Below are positions 51,801 through 59,618 of a stretch of 64,000 nucleotides of DNA, piece by piece. The notes beneath the pieces are model-generated. The model saw nothing but the letters and a program-made list of their open reading frames with translations. It was not told the origin of the DNA and did no database searches. Within the stretch, counting starts at the first letter, position 1; each line of letters begins with the position of its first letter. This DNA comes from Hartmannibacter diazotrophicus (lineage in GTDB: Bacteria; Pseudomonadota; Alphaproteobacteria; Rhizobiales; Pleomorphomonadaceae). The stretch lies in NCBI RefSeq assembly GCF_900231165.1, contig NZ_LT960614.1, positions 5,224,001 to 5,288,000 on the forward strand, written 5' to 3'. A program made the position numbers and the translations under genes.

Positions 51801-53138
51801 ATGCTCAAAGTCACACCAGCGGCCGAACGGTCTTTGAGAGCACGTCGCTCGATGCCCGCGCTGCAAATCTCGGCCTGGCTCCTCGGCGCCGTTCTGATCG
51901 CCCTCGGGGCCTGGGCGGTTGCGGCCCCCCTCGAAGTTCGGGTGGTCTCGCCCGGTGAGGTGGCGAGCAATGAGCGGATCGTGGAAATCCGGGCCGTGAC
52001 GTCAGGCCTCGTGCGCCAACTGCACATCAGGAACGGTCAGCACGTGCGCGCCGGCGACGTGCTCGTCTCCTTCGACGACGAGAATCTCAAATCCCAGAAG
52101 CAGCTCACGCAGGACAAGATCCGCAAGCTGGAGTGCAAGATCGACAACGCCCGGAACGAACTCGATCTCCTGAACGCCCACGAGGAGGAAATCGAGACCG
52201 CGATCCGGAATGTCGTGCCCCTGTCGCTGGATGCGTTCAGGCAAAACAAGCTGCCTTGTCCCGATTTCGGCAACCCGCGCAACATCGGTCTTCTGGCCGA
52301 AACGCTGGAACTTGCGATCATGCAGATCGGAAACCTGCAGCAAATGGAGGCCTCGATCGGCAAGCAGATCGAGATCGCAGGATCGCAATTGGCGTCGGTC
52401 AGGGAGGATTTCGAGGCAAGTTCCGTTCTGGCCCGCAAAAGGTTGATCAACGCCTCGAAGTCACGGGAATCGGAGCGGGTCGTCCGGGACAATGAACTGA
52501 AGCTCGTCAGTCTGAATTCCGACCGGGAGTCGATCGAGAGCTCGATCTACGACAACAAGAAAAGGGCCTACCTCTCGATCTACAACGACATGAAGACGAT
52601 CAGTTCCGAGCTTGAGTCCTTCAACATTTCCCTGATCGACGAGAAGATCAATCTTGAGGCCCTGAACAACCAGATCGCCATGCGGACGATCACCGCCCCG
52701 ATCGACGGCGCCGCCGTCGACGTCAACAATTTCATCGTCGCCAACTTCGTGCAGCAGTCGGACCTGCTGCTCAAGCTGCTCCCCTCGGCGCGGATGAACA
52801 TCGTCAAGGCGCGTGTCTCGATCGACGACATCGACAACATCCAGCGCCAGGAGAAGGCCGTTGTCAGCCTGCCGACGAACGCGCTGCTTCGCGACCAGTT
52901 CTTCGAGGCGACGATCGAAACGATCAATCCGATCACGTCGACCGACGGCAATTTCCGCGGTGCCCAGGACTACTACGAGGTGACGCTGAGAATTTCCGAT
53001 CCGGCCTTCAACCCGGCGGTCGAGCGGATCTATGTCGGCATGCCGGTCAACGTGCTGTTTTCGGCCGAACGCACGACCCTTGCGGGGGCGATGCTGCGTC
53101 CGCTGACCAAGAACTGGCCCCGGATTTTCGAGCAATAG
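51801..53138 (+). CDS. Type I secretion periplasmic adaptor (HlyD/PrtE family)
   Basis: 445-residue membrane-fusion protein. A single N-terminal membrane segment (about 22-43, ISAWLLGAVLIALGAWAV) is followed by the lipoyl half SGLVRQLHIRNGQHVRAGDVL and a long alpha-helical hairpin (about 95-290). The second lipoyl half TITAPIDGAAVDVNNFIVANFVQ and the C-terminal beta-barrel with GMPVNVLF follow. It bridges the ATPase and an outer-membrane TolC-like channel, which is not encoded in the window. It is co-transcribed with the ATPase. Confidence 0.88.
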   Translation: MLKVTPAAERSLRARRSMPALQISAWLLGAVLIALGAWAVAAPLEVRVVSPGEVASNERIVEIRAVTSGLVRQLHIRNGQHVRAGDVLVSFDDENLKSQKQLTQDKIRKLECKIDNARNELDLLNAHEEEIETAIRNVVPLSLDAFRQNKLPCPDFGNPRNIGLLAETLELAIMQIGNLQQMEASIGKQIEIAGSQLASVREDFEASSVLARKRLINASKSRESERVVRDNELKLVSLNSDRESIESSIYDNKKRAYLSIYNDMKTISSELESFNISLIDEKINLEALNNQIAMRTITAPIDGAAVDVNNFIVANFVQQSDLLLKLLPSARMNIVKARVSIDDIDNIQRQEKAVVSLPTNALLRDQFFEATIETINPITSTDGNFRGAQDYYEVTLRISDPAFNPAVERIYVGMPVNVLFSAERTTLAGAMLRPLTKNWPRIFEQ

Positions 53139-53244
53139 GCCGGCCTGTACCGGCGGTGCGGATATGGCCGCATGGGTGGTGTCGACGCGGCTCCGCCGTG
53201 GCGCCGCGCCGCGTCCTGTCACGAAGTGCCGTCGGCAATGCAGG

Positions 53245-54231
53245 CTATTGCGGAATCTCCACATGACCGCCGAAGCCATAGCGCATGGCCGAGAGAAGCT
53301 TGTCGCCAAAGGTATTGTCGACCCGGCTTCGGTAGCGGGCGTAGAGCGCTGCCGACAGCACATGGGCCGGCGTGGCCTGCTCCATGGCGGCCTCGATGGT
53401 CCAGTGACCCTCGCCTGAATCGGCGACGCTGCCGGAAAACCCATTGAGCTTGCCGTCCTGGGCAAGGGCCGTCGCCGAGAGATCGAGCAGCCAGGAACTG
53501 ATCACGCTGCCCCTGCGCCAGACCTCGGCGATGTCGGTGAGATTGAGGTCGAAACGCTCGTCGTCGGGCAGCTTTTCCGATCCCTTGCCGGCAAGAATGT
53601 CGAAGCCTTCCGCATAGGCCTGCATCAGGCCGTACTCGATGCCGTTGTGGACCATCTTGACGAAGTGGCCCGCGCCGGGCGGGCCGGCATGGATATAACC
53701 GAGTTCGGCGCGCTCGTCGGCGGTGGGCTTGCCGTCGCGCCCCGGTGTCCGCGGGATTTCGCCAAGGCCCGGCGCCAGCGTCCGGAAGATCGGGTCAAGC
53801 GTCTCGACGACGGACGTCTTGCCGCCGATCATCATGCAATAGCCGCGCTCCAGGCCCCAGACGCCGCCGGAGGTGCCGACGTCGACATAGTCGATGCCCT
53901 TGTCGGCAAGCTCGCGGGCGCGGCGGATGTCGTCCTTGTAGAAGCTGTTGCCGCCGTCGATGATCACGGCGCCGGGCTTTGCAAGGTCGCTGATCCGCTC
54001 GACCATGGACTGGGTGATCGCGCCGGCCGGAAGCATGATCCAGAAGACGGCCGGCTCGCCGAGAAGGCCGGCCATGTCCTCGACCGAAGCCGCCGGTATG
54101 GCGCCATCCTTCGCCACGGCGTCGACGGCGTCGCTGCTGAGGTCGTGCACGACCACCTCGTGTCCGCCGCGCATCAGCCGCCGCGCGATGTTGCCGCCCA
54201 TTCGTCCTAGCCCGACAATGCCAAGTTTCAT
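53245..54231 (-). CDS. gnd: 6-phosphogluconate dehydrogenase, decarboxylating (YqeC/GndA type)
   Basis: 328-residue NAD(P)-dependent enzyme of the shorter Gnd class (about 300-330 residues versus 470 for the classical form). The Rossmann motif is [16 protein letters not shown]. The [22 protein letters not shown] segment, the catalytic Lys region [19 protein letters not shown] and the C-terminal [14 protein letters not shown] follow. It converts 6-phosphogluconate to ribulose 5-phosphate and CO2. Convergent with the T1SS adaptor; no zwf or pgl neighbour is present. Confidence 0.92.
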   Translation of the reverse strand: MKLGIVGLGRMGGNIARRLMRGGHEVVVHDLSSDAVDAVAKDGAIPAASVEDMAGLLGEPAVFWIMLPAGAITQSMVERISDLAKPGAVIIDGGNSFYKDDIRRARELADKGIDYVDVGTSGGVWGLERGYCMMIGGKTSVVETLDPIFRTLAPGLGEIPRTPGRDGKPTADERAELGYIHAGPPGAGHFVKMVHNGIEYGLMQAYAEGFDILAGKGSEKLPDDERFDLNLTDIAEVWRRGSVISSWLLDLSATALAQDGKLNGFSGSVADSGEGHWTIEAAMEQATPAHVLSAALYARYRSRVDNTFGDKLLSAMRYGFGGHVEIPQ

Positions 54232-54588
54232 CGCTCAACTCCTGACCTGTGTTCAACCTTTTGGGATCTAGAGATAGGTCGCAACGACGACGAACAAACC
54301 CGGCGAAAGTCGGAAAGGTCAAGGACGAATGTTTTTTTCAAGATCGGCCGCCGCGGCAAGCCGTTCCGCAGGTCGGGGCGGGGGCGTCGCGATCTGGCTC
54401 TGATGGCACGGCTTCAGACTGGAGGAGCCGTGTCGTCGTCGCGCCGTCACATTGCGCTTGCAGGCTGTTTGACCGTGAGGCACCCATGCAGCAAGCTCCG
54501 CGAGCCGCGTTGTGTGATTGTCGCGCGAGTCGCTTGATCGCCGGCACGGCCGGCGGAGTTCTCAACCTGATCAGGATGTAAGTCGAGC
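54232..54588. other. Intergenic region between gnd and a glycosyltransferase
   Basis: About 357 bases between divergent genes. A continuous + strand frame of about 110 codons has no recognisable domain and no good ribosome binding site, so it is not called. No repeats were seen. Confidence 0.45.
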
Positions 54589-55731
54589 ATGGCGGATTTG
54601 AGTGACGTGTCGAAGAAGCCGCTGCGGCTGGCGATCGATGTCCACGGTTTCAGCGGCAGGCATCAGGGCAGCCGGACCTTCATCGAAAACGTCTACCGCG
54701 AAATTCCGTCGGTCGACCCGTCCATCGAGGTGATCTCCTTCGGCGAGGTCGAGCCTCCGGATTTTCCCGTCTCGCGGCATGTTCCGGTCGATCTCGGCTC
54801 GGCCGCCAAGCGGTTGACGGTCGGCAGCTATGCCGCCTTGCGAAGCCTCGCCCCCGACTATGTCCACTACCAATATTTCTGTCCCCTCCTGCCCGTAGGC
54901 CGGTCGGTCATCACCATCCACGACATTCTGCCGATCACTCATCCGCAGTATTTCAATCCGTCCTTTGCCGGGCGCTTCCGGATGATGGTGGGCCTCTCCA
55001 TGCGTCTGGCCTCGCTGGTGAACGCGGTTTCCGACTTCACGCGCGATGCGGTTGCCGCGCAATACAGCCGCGACCCGGAGACGATTGCCGTCGTTCCGAA
55101 TGGCGTCTCGGCCGACTTCTACCGCTCCGTGTCGTATGAAGAGGCCAGGGCCTATGTGAAGGAAAAATTCGGTCTCGACAGCTATGTGCTCTCGCTCACC
55201 CGCATCGAGCGACGCAAGAACATTCCCCTGTTGATCGATGCCGTGTCCCGGCTGCAGGGGGCCGGCCTCTCGGGTCTTCAGACGGTCCTCATGGGGTCGA
55301 TCGACGAAAGCTCCGGCGGCGGCTGTGCGAGGACGCGGCAGGCGATCGCGGACGGGACCGTCATCCATCTGAAAGGCCTGTCGGACCAGGAGAAGATCTT
55401 CGTGCTGCGCGCCGCCGCCGTGCTCGTCTTTCCGTCCATGGCGGAAGGCTTCGGCATTCCGCCGCTGGAGGGCATGGCCGCCCGGATCCCCGTCATCGTC
55501 GCCGACCAGACGGCCCATGGCCGGATCTACCGCGACACGGCCATCATGATCTCCGGCGAAAGCGTCGAGGAACTTGCGGACAGAATCCGGGCCGTTCTCT
55601 CGGACGACGACCTGCGCCGGCAGGCGGTCGCACGCGGCGACGGCCTCGTCGAGCGCATGACCTGGAAACGCTCGGCGGCAGCCCTCGCGGACAGCCTCAG
55701 GCGGGACGCGGCAGAACGCGCGGCCCGCTGA
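54589..55731 (+). CDS. GT4-family (GT-B) glycosyltransferase
   Basis: 380-residue glycosyltransferase. The N-terminal half has HQGSRTFIENVYREI and the HDILPITHP segment; the linker VVPNGVSADFYR and the C-terminal donor-binding half follow. The retaining GT4 signature E-x7-E appears in PSMAEGFGIPPLEGMA. YVLSLTRIERRKNIPLLIDAV is the typical start of the second domain. The donor and acceptor sugars are unknown. Convergent with the DUF1972 glycosyltransferase, nine bases apart. Confidence 0.85.
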   Translation: MADLSDVSKKPLRLAIDVHGFSGRHQGSRTFIENVYREIPSVDPSIEVISFGEVEPPDFPVSRHVPVDLGSAAKRLTVGSYAALRSLAPDYVHYQYFCPLLPVGRSVITIHDILPITHPQYFNPSFAGRFRMMVGLSMRLASLVNAVSDFTRDAVAAQYSRDPETIAVVPNGVSADFYRSVSYEEARAYVKEKFGLDSYVLSLTRIERRKNIPLLIDAVSRLQGAGLSGLQTVLMGSIDESSGGGCARTRQAIADGTVIHLKGLSDQEKIFVLRAAAVLVFPSMAEGFGIPPLEGMAARIPVIVADQTAHGRIYRDTAIMISGESVEELADRIRAVLSDDDLRRQAVARGDGLVERMTWKRSAAALADSLRRDAAERAAR

Positions 55732-55740
55732 CCGGCAGGA

Positions 55741-56859
55741 TCATTTGACGTATTTCAGCAGCAGGTCTTCGTAGGCCTTGAAGATGATGTCCCAGGTAAA
55801 GTTGGCGCTGTGCCGGCCGCGCGCGGCCTGCCGGGCGTGCTCCACCCGCTCCGGAGACCGGGTGACGGTCTCCAGGACGGCGTCGAAATCGTCTTCGCTG
55901 CCGAAATAGAACTGTTCCGGTCCGGCGACCCAACGGTTGAAGCGATTGTCGTGGGCGATCACCGCGTTGCCGGCGCCGAGGGCTTCCACCAGCGACGGAT
56001 TCGTTCCGCCGACCTGATGGCCGTGCACATAGGCAAGCGCGAAGAACCGCAATGCGGAGACGATGCCAGCATCGTAGATGGCGCCGGGGAATATCACCTC
56101 GTCGGAGGCGGCCTCGAGAATCCGCGTGTGGTAGTCGTTGTTCGGATCGAATTTTCCGAGGACGACGAGCTTGATCCCGCGCGTCTTCCGCGAGAAGGCC
56201 CGCACGAACTCGAGGACGGAGTTCTCCTGCTCGATCCGGGCGATCGAGACGATGTATTTCGACTTTTCCAGCCCGAGGCCGGCCAAATGGCTTTCATCCG
56301 CCGAGGTGATGCTGTCCGAGCCATAGGGGATCACCACCGAACCGAAGCAGCCGTGCCGCTTGAGGTGACGGGCAATTTCCGGATGGTCGGCGATCGCCCT
56401 GTTGGCAAGGTTCGCGCCGATGAACTCGTTGACATAGAACCAGGCCTTGATCGGCCAGCGCCATTTCCCGCGCTTCCACTCGATCCCGTCCATGTTCATG
56501 ATCACCCTGCGGCCGTAGAGCCTCTGCAGGATGCAGAAGACGGCCGTGTTGTAACCAAGCACAAGATCGATGCCGGGACGGCGCAGAACGTCTCGAATGC
56601 AGCGCCAGTCGAAGATGACGCTGCCGACGGAGCCCGTTCTTTCCGTTCCGATGTGAACGCGCCTGACGCCCTTCCATTCGTCTTCAAAAGAGTCCGGAAC
56701 GATGCCTTCCTCGACCGGATCAAGCTGGCAGTAGACTGTAACGCTCCAACCCTTGGCGGCGAGGTAGGGCGCGAGATGTGTGGCAAAGGTCTCGAAGCCG
56801 CCGTGACTGCCCGGAACGCCTCTGATTCCCAAGATATTCAGGTGTTTCTGGTTCAGCAA
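55741..56859 (-). CDS. Glycosyltransferase with DUF1972 N-terminal domain
   Basis: 372-residue GT-B enzyme. The DUF1972 domain, typical of rhamnosyl- and related transferases in surface polysaccharide synthesis, begins LNILGIRGVPGSHGGFETFA. The C-terminal part contains YIVSIARIEQENSVLEFV and, before the donor site, HGHQVGGTNPSLVEALGAGN. No ATG fits: the TTG at 56859 stands just before the conserved region and has GGGAGG four bases upstream. An ATG at 57063 would add 68 residues of non-coding appearance. Confidence 0.82.
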   Translation of the reverse strand: MLNQKHLNILGIRGVPGSHGGFETFATHLAPYLAAKGWSVTVYCQLDPVEEGIVPDSFEDEWKGVRRVHIGTERTGSVGSVIFDWRCIRDVLRRPGIDLVLGYNTAVFCILQRLYGRRVIMNMDGIEWKRGKWRWPIKAWFYVNEFIGANLANRAIADHPEIARHLKRHGCFGSVVIPYGSDSITSADESHLAGLGLEKSKYIVSIARIEQENSVLEFVRAFSRKTRGIKLVVLGKFDPNNDYHTRILEAASDEVIFPGAIYDAGIVSALRFFALAYVHGHQVGGTNPSLVEALGAGNAVIAHDNRFNRWVAGPEQFYFGSEDDFDAVLETVTRSPERVEHARQAARGRHSANFTWDIIFKAYEDLLLKYVK

Positions 56860-57246
56860 GACGCCTCCCGGGGGCCGAAAATCGGGGGGAATTTGAGGAC
56901 TGGGTTGCAAGCTGTCAATACGCCTGCCGAGGTCGACATGCGCTTTGCACCTTATAGGAAATGAACCTTTGAATGGTGATCGCTGGAATTGACCACCGGA
57001 AGCGAACAAAAGCTGCAATGTGAATGAGGCACAAACATGTCTGGGAGCAATTATTTGGTGCAAATACAGCTTTGAAATAAACCATTAATTGTGCAAATTC
57101 CTCCATCACGATCAGACGGTGTCGCCTTGCAGGAAGGGATGCTCTCTCGGGTTGTCAGCATCTTGCGGCCGGCAGGCCGGTGGCGCCGGCCTTCGCCCGA
57201 TTATCGCGGGGCGAGAGGATTATGTAATGCTCGCAAAAGTTGAATA
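56860..57246. other. AT-richer intergenic region
   Basis: About 387 bases between the DUF1972 glycosyltransferase and the FAD oxidoreductase stop. The section 56950-57110 is markedly AT-richer than the rest of the window and contains TGCAAAT twice (about 57060 and 57092) around AAATAAACCATTAATT. It probably holds the glycosyltransferase promoter; no gene or RNA was recognised. Confidence 0.5.
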
Positions 57247-58353
57247 TCATGCATGGCGAACGAGGGCGTACACATGGTCGGCAATGGCAAGCGACGATGT
57301 CAGGCCGGGAGATTCGATCCCGAACAGATGGATGACCGGGCCGATACCATGATCCCGTTTCGATGCGATGACGAAATCCTGTCTGGCGATGCTCGGGGGC
57401 ACGATCTTCGGGCGGATGCCTGAATAGGCCGGAACGAGAGCGCCGTCCGGCAGGCCCGGCCAGTAGCGCCGGACTGCCGCGTAGAAGCGCTCGCCGCGGG
57501 CAGGATCCACACGGTAGTCGATGGCTTCGACCCATTCGATGTCCGGGCCGAACCGGGCAAGGCCGGCCAAATCGAGCGTCAGATGAACGCCGAGACCGCC
57601 GGCCACCGGGACGGGATAGATGAGCCGCGAGAATGGTGCTCGCCCGGATGCCAGCGAAAAATAGCTCCCCTTCGCATAATAGGCTGCGGGAACGTGCTCC
57701 TGCGGAAAGCCCTTCATTTGCCGGGCCACATGGGGCGCCTGGAGGCCGGCGGCATTGATGAGGAGATTGCAGGCAAGCGTCATCGGCTCGCGCCCACCGA
57801 TCCGGACGACGGGTTTCGGCCCGATCTCCGCCTCCACGAAAGGCGCGTTGAAGGCGAAGAAGGCGCCTGCCTCCTCCGCCTCGCCGAGCATCGACAGCAT
57901 GAAGCCGTGGCTGTCGAGAATGCCGGTCGAGGGGGAGTGAAGGGCCGCGACCGCGGAAAGCGCCGGTTCCATTCGCGCAAGCTCGCCCCGATCCACCATG
58001 GCGACATCGCTCGCGCCGTTGGCATGCGCATGCGCCATGATCGCGGAAAGGCGGTCGGCCTCGTCTTCGTTCGTGGCAACGATCAGCTTTCCGCAGCGCT
58101 GGTAGGAGACCTGATGCGCGTCGCAATAGGCATAGAGCGCCTTGCGGCCGGCAACGCAGAGCCGCGCCATCTGGCTGTCGCGCGGATAGTAGATGCCGGC
58201 GTGAATGACCTCGCTGTTGCGCGAGGACGTGATGGTGCCGAAGCTCTCCTCCGCCTCCACCACGACGACCTCGCGCCCGGACTGCGCCAGCTTGCGGGCG
58301 ATGGCGATGCCGACGACGCCCGCGCCGATGATCAGGCAGTCAACGGTTTCCAA
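57247..58353 (-). CDS. FAD-dependent oxidoreductase, L-2-hydroxyglutarate oxidase-like
   Basis: 368-residue DAO-family flavoprotein. The N-terminal dinucleotide fold is DCLIIGAGVVGIAIARKLAQ with the acidic residue in VVVVEAEESFG. TSSRNSEVIHAGIYYPRDS and the C-terminal HLFGIESPGLTSSLAIADHV closely match the LhgO/L2HGDH group, which oxidises L-2-hydroxyglutarate to 2-oxoglutarate and passes electrons to quinone. The substrate assignment is by similarity of these motifs only. It stands alone. Confidence 0.85.
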   Translation of the reverse strand: METVDCLIIGAGVVGIAIARKLAQSGREVVVVEAEESFGTITSSRNSEVIHAGIYYPRDSQMARLCVAGRKALYAYCDAHQVSYQRCGKLIVATNEDEADRLSAIMAHAHANGASDVAMVDRGELARMEPALSAVAALHSPSTGILDSHGFMLSMLGEAEEAGAFFAFNAPFVEAEIGPKPVVRIGGREPMTLACNLLINAAGLQAPHVARQMKGFPQEHVPAAYYAKGSYFSLASGRAPFSRLIYPVPVAGGLGVHLTLDLAGLARFGPDIEWVEAIDYRVDPARGERFYAAVRRYWPGLPDGALVPAYSGIRPKIVPPSIARQDFVIASKRDHGIGPVIHLFGIESPGLTSSLAIADHVYALVRHA

Positions 58354-58705
58354 GGCGTGGGTGCTCCCGATTTCAGGTGCCGATGTCGTGCTCGTTCCGC
58401 CTTGTTTGCCGGGACCGGATGACTGAAATCAAGGGGGATGCGGCAGAAGACGGCGCACTTGCACCATGGCCGTCAACGGCTGCGGACGGCGGCTGCCCTG
58501 GCCGGCGATGATTTCGCAAGACATGCGGTCGATGATCTCTGCCTTGATATTGGGGAGCCGAGAGCAGACACTGGAGCCATCGATACTTGCGGCGGATCGT
58601 CCGGGCGCGCCAGAGAAAGGCGCGATACGGATGTCTTTTCATCATCTGTCCGCTCTTGCTGCTCGGTGAATCGCTTGCTGGATCAACTGGCATGAGGGTC
58701 ATCCA
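58354..58705. other. Intergenic region between oxidoreductase and secreted-protein genes
   Basis: About 352 bases between divergent genes. No recognisable gene, repeat or terminator; it presumably holds the promoters of both. Confidence 0.45.
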
Positions 58706-59485
58706 ATGGCCGGCAAAACAAGACGAACAATCCTTGCAGTTGGATCCTGTCTGATTCTTCCGCTTGCTCTGCCTTTTGGCCTGCTCCCCCTTTCGGTCCA
58801 GGCAATGGAAAGCGGCGGTCGGCCGAATGCGGGCATGGGCGGCGGGGTGATTTCGGGAACGCCTGAACTCATTTTGCCAGACGCGCTGCGCGAAGGGGGG
58901 GCGAGTGCGGCTCGTCCGCGGTCCACGACCGACCGTCTGCAAGTTGCCCAGACGGGTGGCAACGATGGCGACACGTCCGGACGATATGGCGGCGGCAATT
59001 CCAGCAGCGGTCCGGGCGCCGGGTTCTTCCAGTCGGCAGAGCCCGGCTCTCCGGGCCTAGCCGCGGCCCGAACGGTGGAACAGGAGCGCCAGACACTGGC
59101 GCAACTCAAGCAGTTGCAAAAGCGCATCCTCGAGGAATCGGCCAGTTGCGACCGACAGATCCGCAACGGCATGACGGCGCAGAGCTGTTTCCTCAATGTC
59201 CTGAAATATTTCCGCCGCGGGCTCGACAAGGCGGCGGCCGAAGGCAGCCCCGTCGCCATTGCCACGGCCCCCGTCATTCTGGACGTCCGGCGCAAGGTGC
59301 GGGCGGCCACGTCGGTGCGAAAGGCGGTGGACGTGGTTCGCGAAGGTGTGTCGAAGGTCCGCAGCATCTCCCTCGTGCAGTCCGACGATACGGTGATCGC
59401 CGAACTCCGCTCGCAGCAGCGCAATGTGGTCGAGCAGACCCTCGCCTCGATCGAGGTCGACATGGCACGGGCCGTCGGCCTGTGA
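58706..59485 (+). CDS. Secreted protein of unknown function upstream of the caspase gene
   Basis: 259 residues, no family recognised. An N-terminal signal peptide (about 1-33: basic MAGKTRR, hydrophobic core, VQA) is followed by a Gly/Ser-rich low-complexity region (about 35-115) and a helical domain (about 120-259) with charged heptads (EQERQTLAQLKQLQKRILEE) and two cysteines (CDRQIRNGMTAQSC). Probably periplasmic. The caspase-like gene starts 93 bases downstream on the same strand, so the two may form an operon. Confidence 0.65.
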   Translation: MAGKTRRTILAVGSCLILPLALPFGLLPLSVQAMESGGRPNAGMGGGVISGTPELILPDALREGGASAARPRSTTDRLQVAQTGGNDGDTSGRYGGGNSSSGPGAGFFQSAEPGSPGLAAARTVEQERQTLAQLKQLQKRILEESASCDRQIRNGMTAQSCFLNVLKYFRRGLDKAAAEGSPVAIATAPVILDVRRKVRAATSVRKAVDVVREGVSKVRSISLVQSDDTVIAELRSQQRNVVEQTLASIEVDMARAVGL

Positions 59486-59500
59486 GCGGCCATGGGCGAC

Positions 59501-59618
59501 AGACCCGGCGGGGGTGGCAATGGTGATTGCCGGACAGGACCGAAGGCAGGCGAGGCAGCAGACCCGGCGGGGGTGGCAATGGTGATTGCCGGACAGGACC
59601 GAAGGCAGGCGAGGCAGC
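59501..59618 (+). repeat. Perfect 59-bp tandem duplication spanning the caspase start
   Basis: Copy one is 59501-59559 and copy two 59560-59618, identical over 59 bases, with seven further bases (AGACCCG) of a third copy. Each copy carries the same GGCGGGGGTGGCA ribosome-binding context and ATG. Because 59 is not a multiple of three, the two ATGs are in different frames: the first (59520) opens a 21-codon frame ending at TGA 59583-59585, which overlaps the second ATG (59579). Confidence 0.95.

Noticed and set aside
54249-54581. Possible 110-residue protein upstream of the GT4 gene
   Set aside because: No ribosome binding site, no motif, and unsupported composition.
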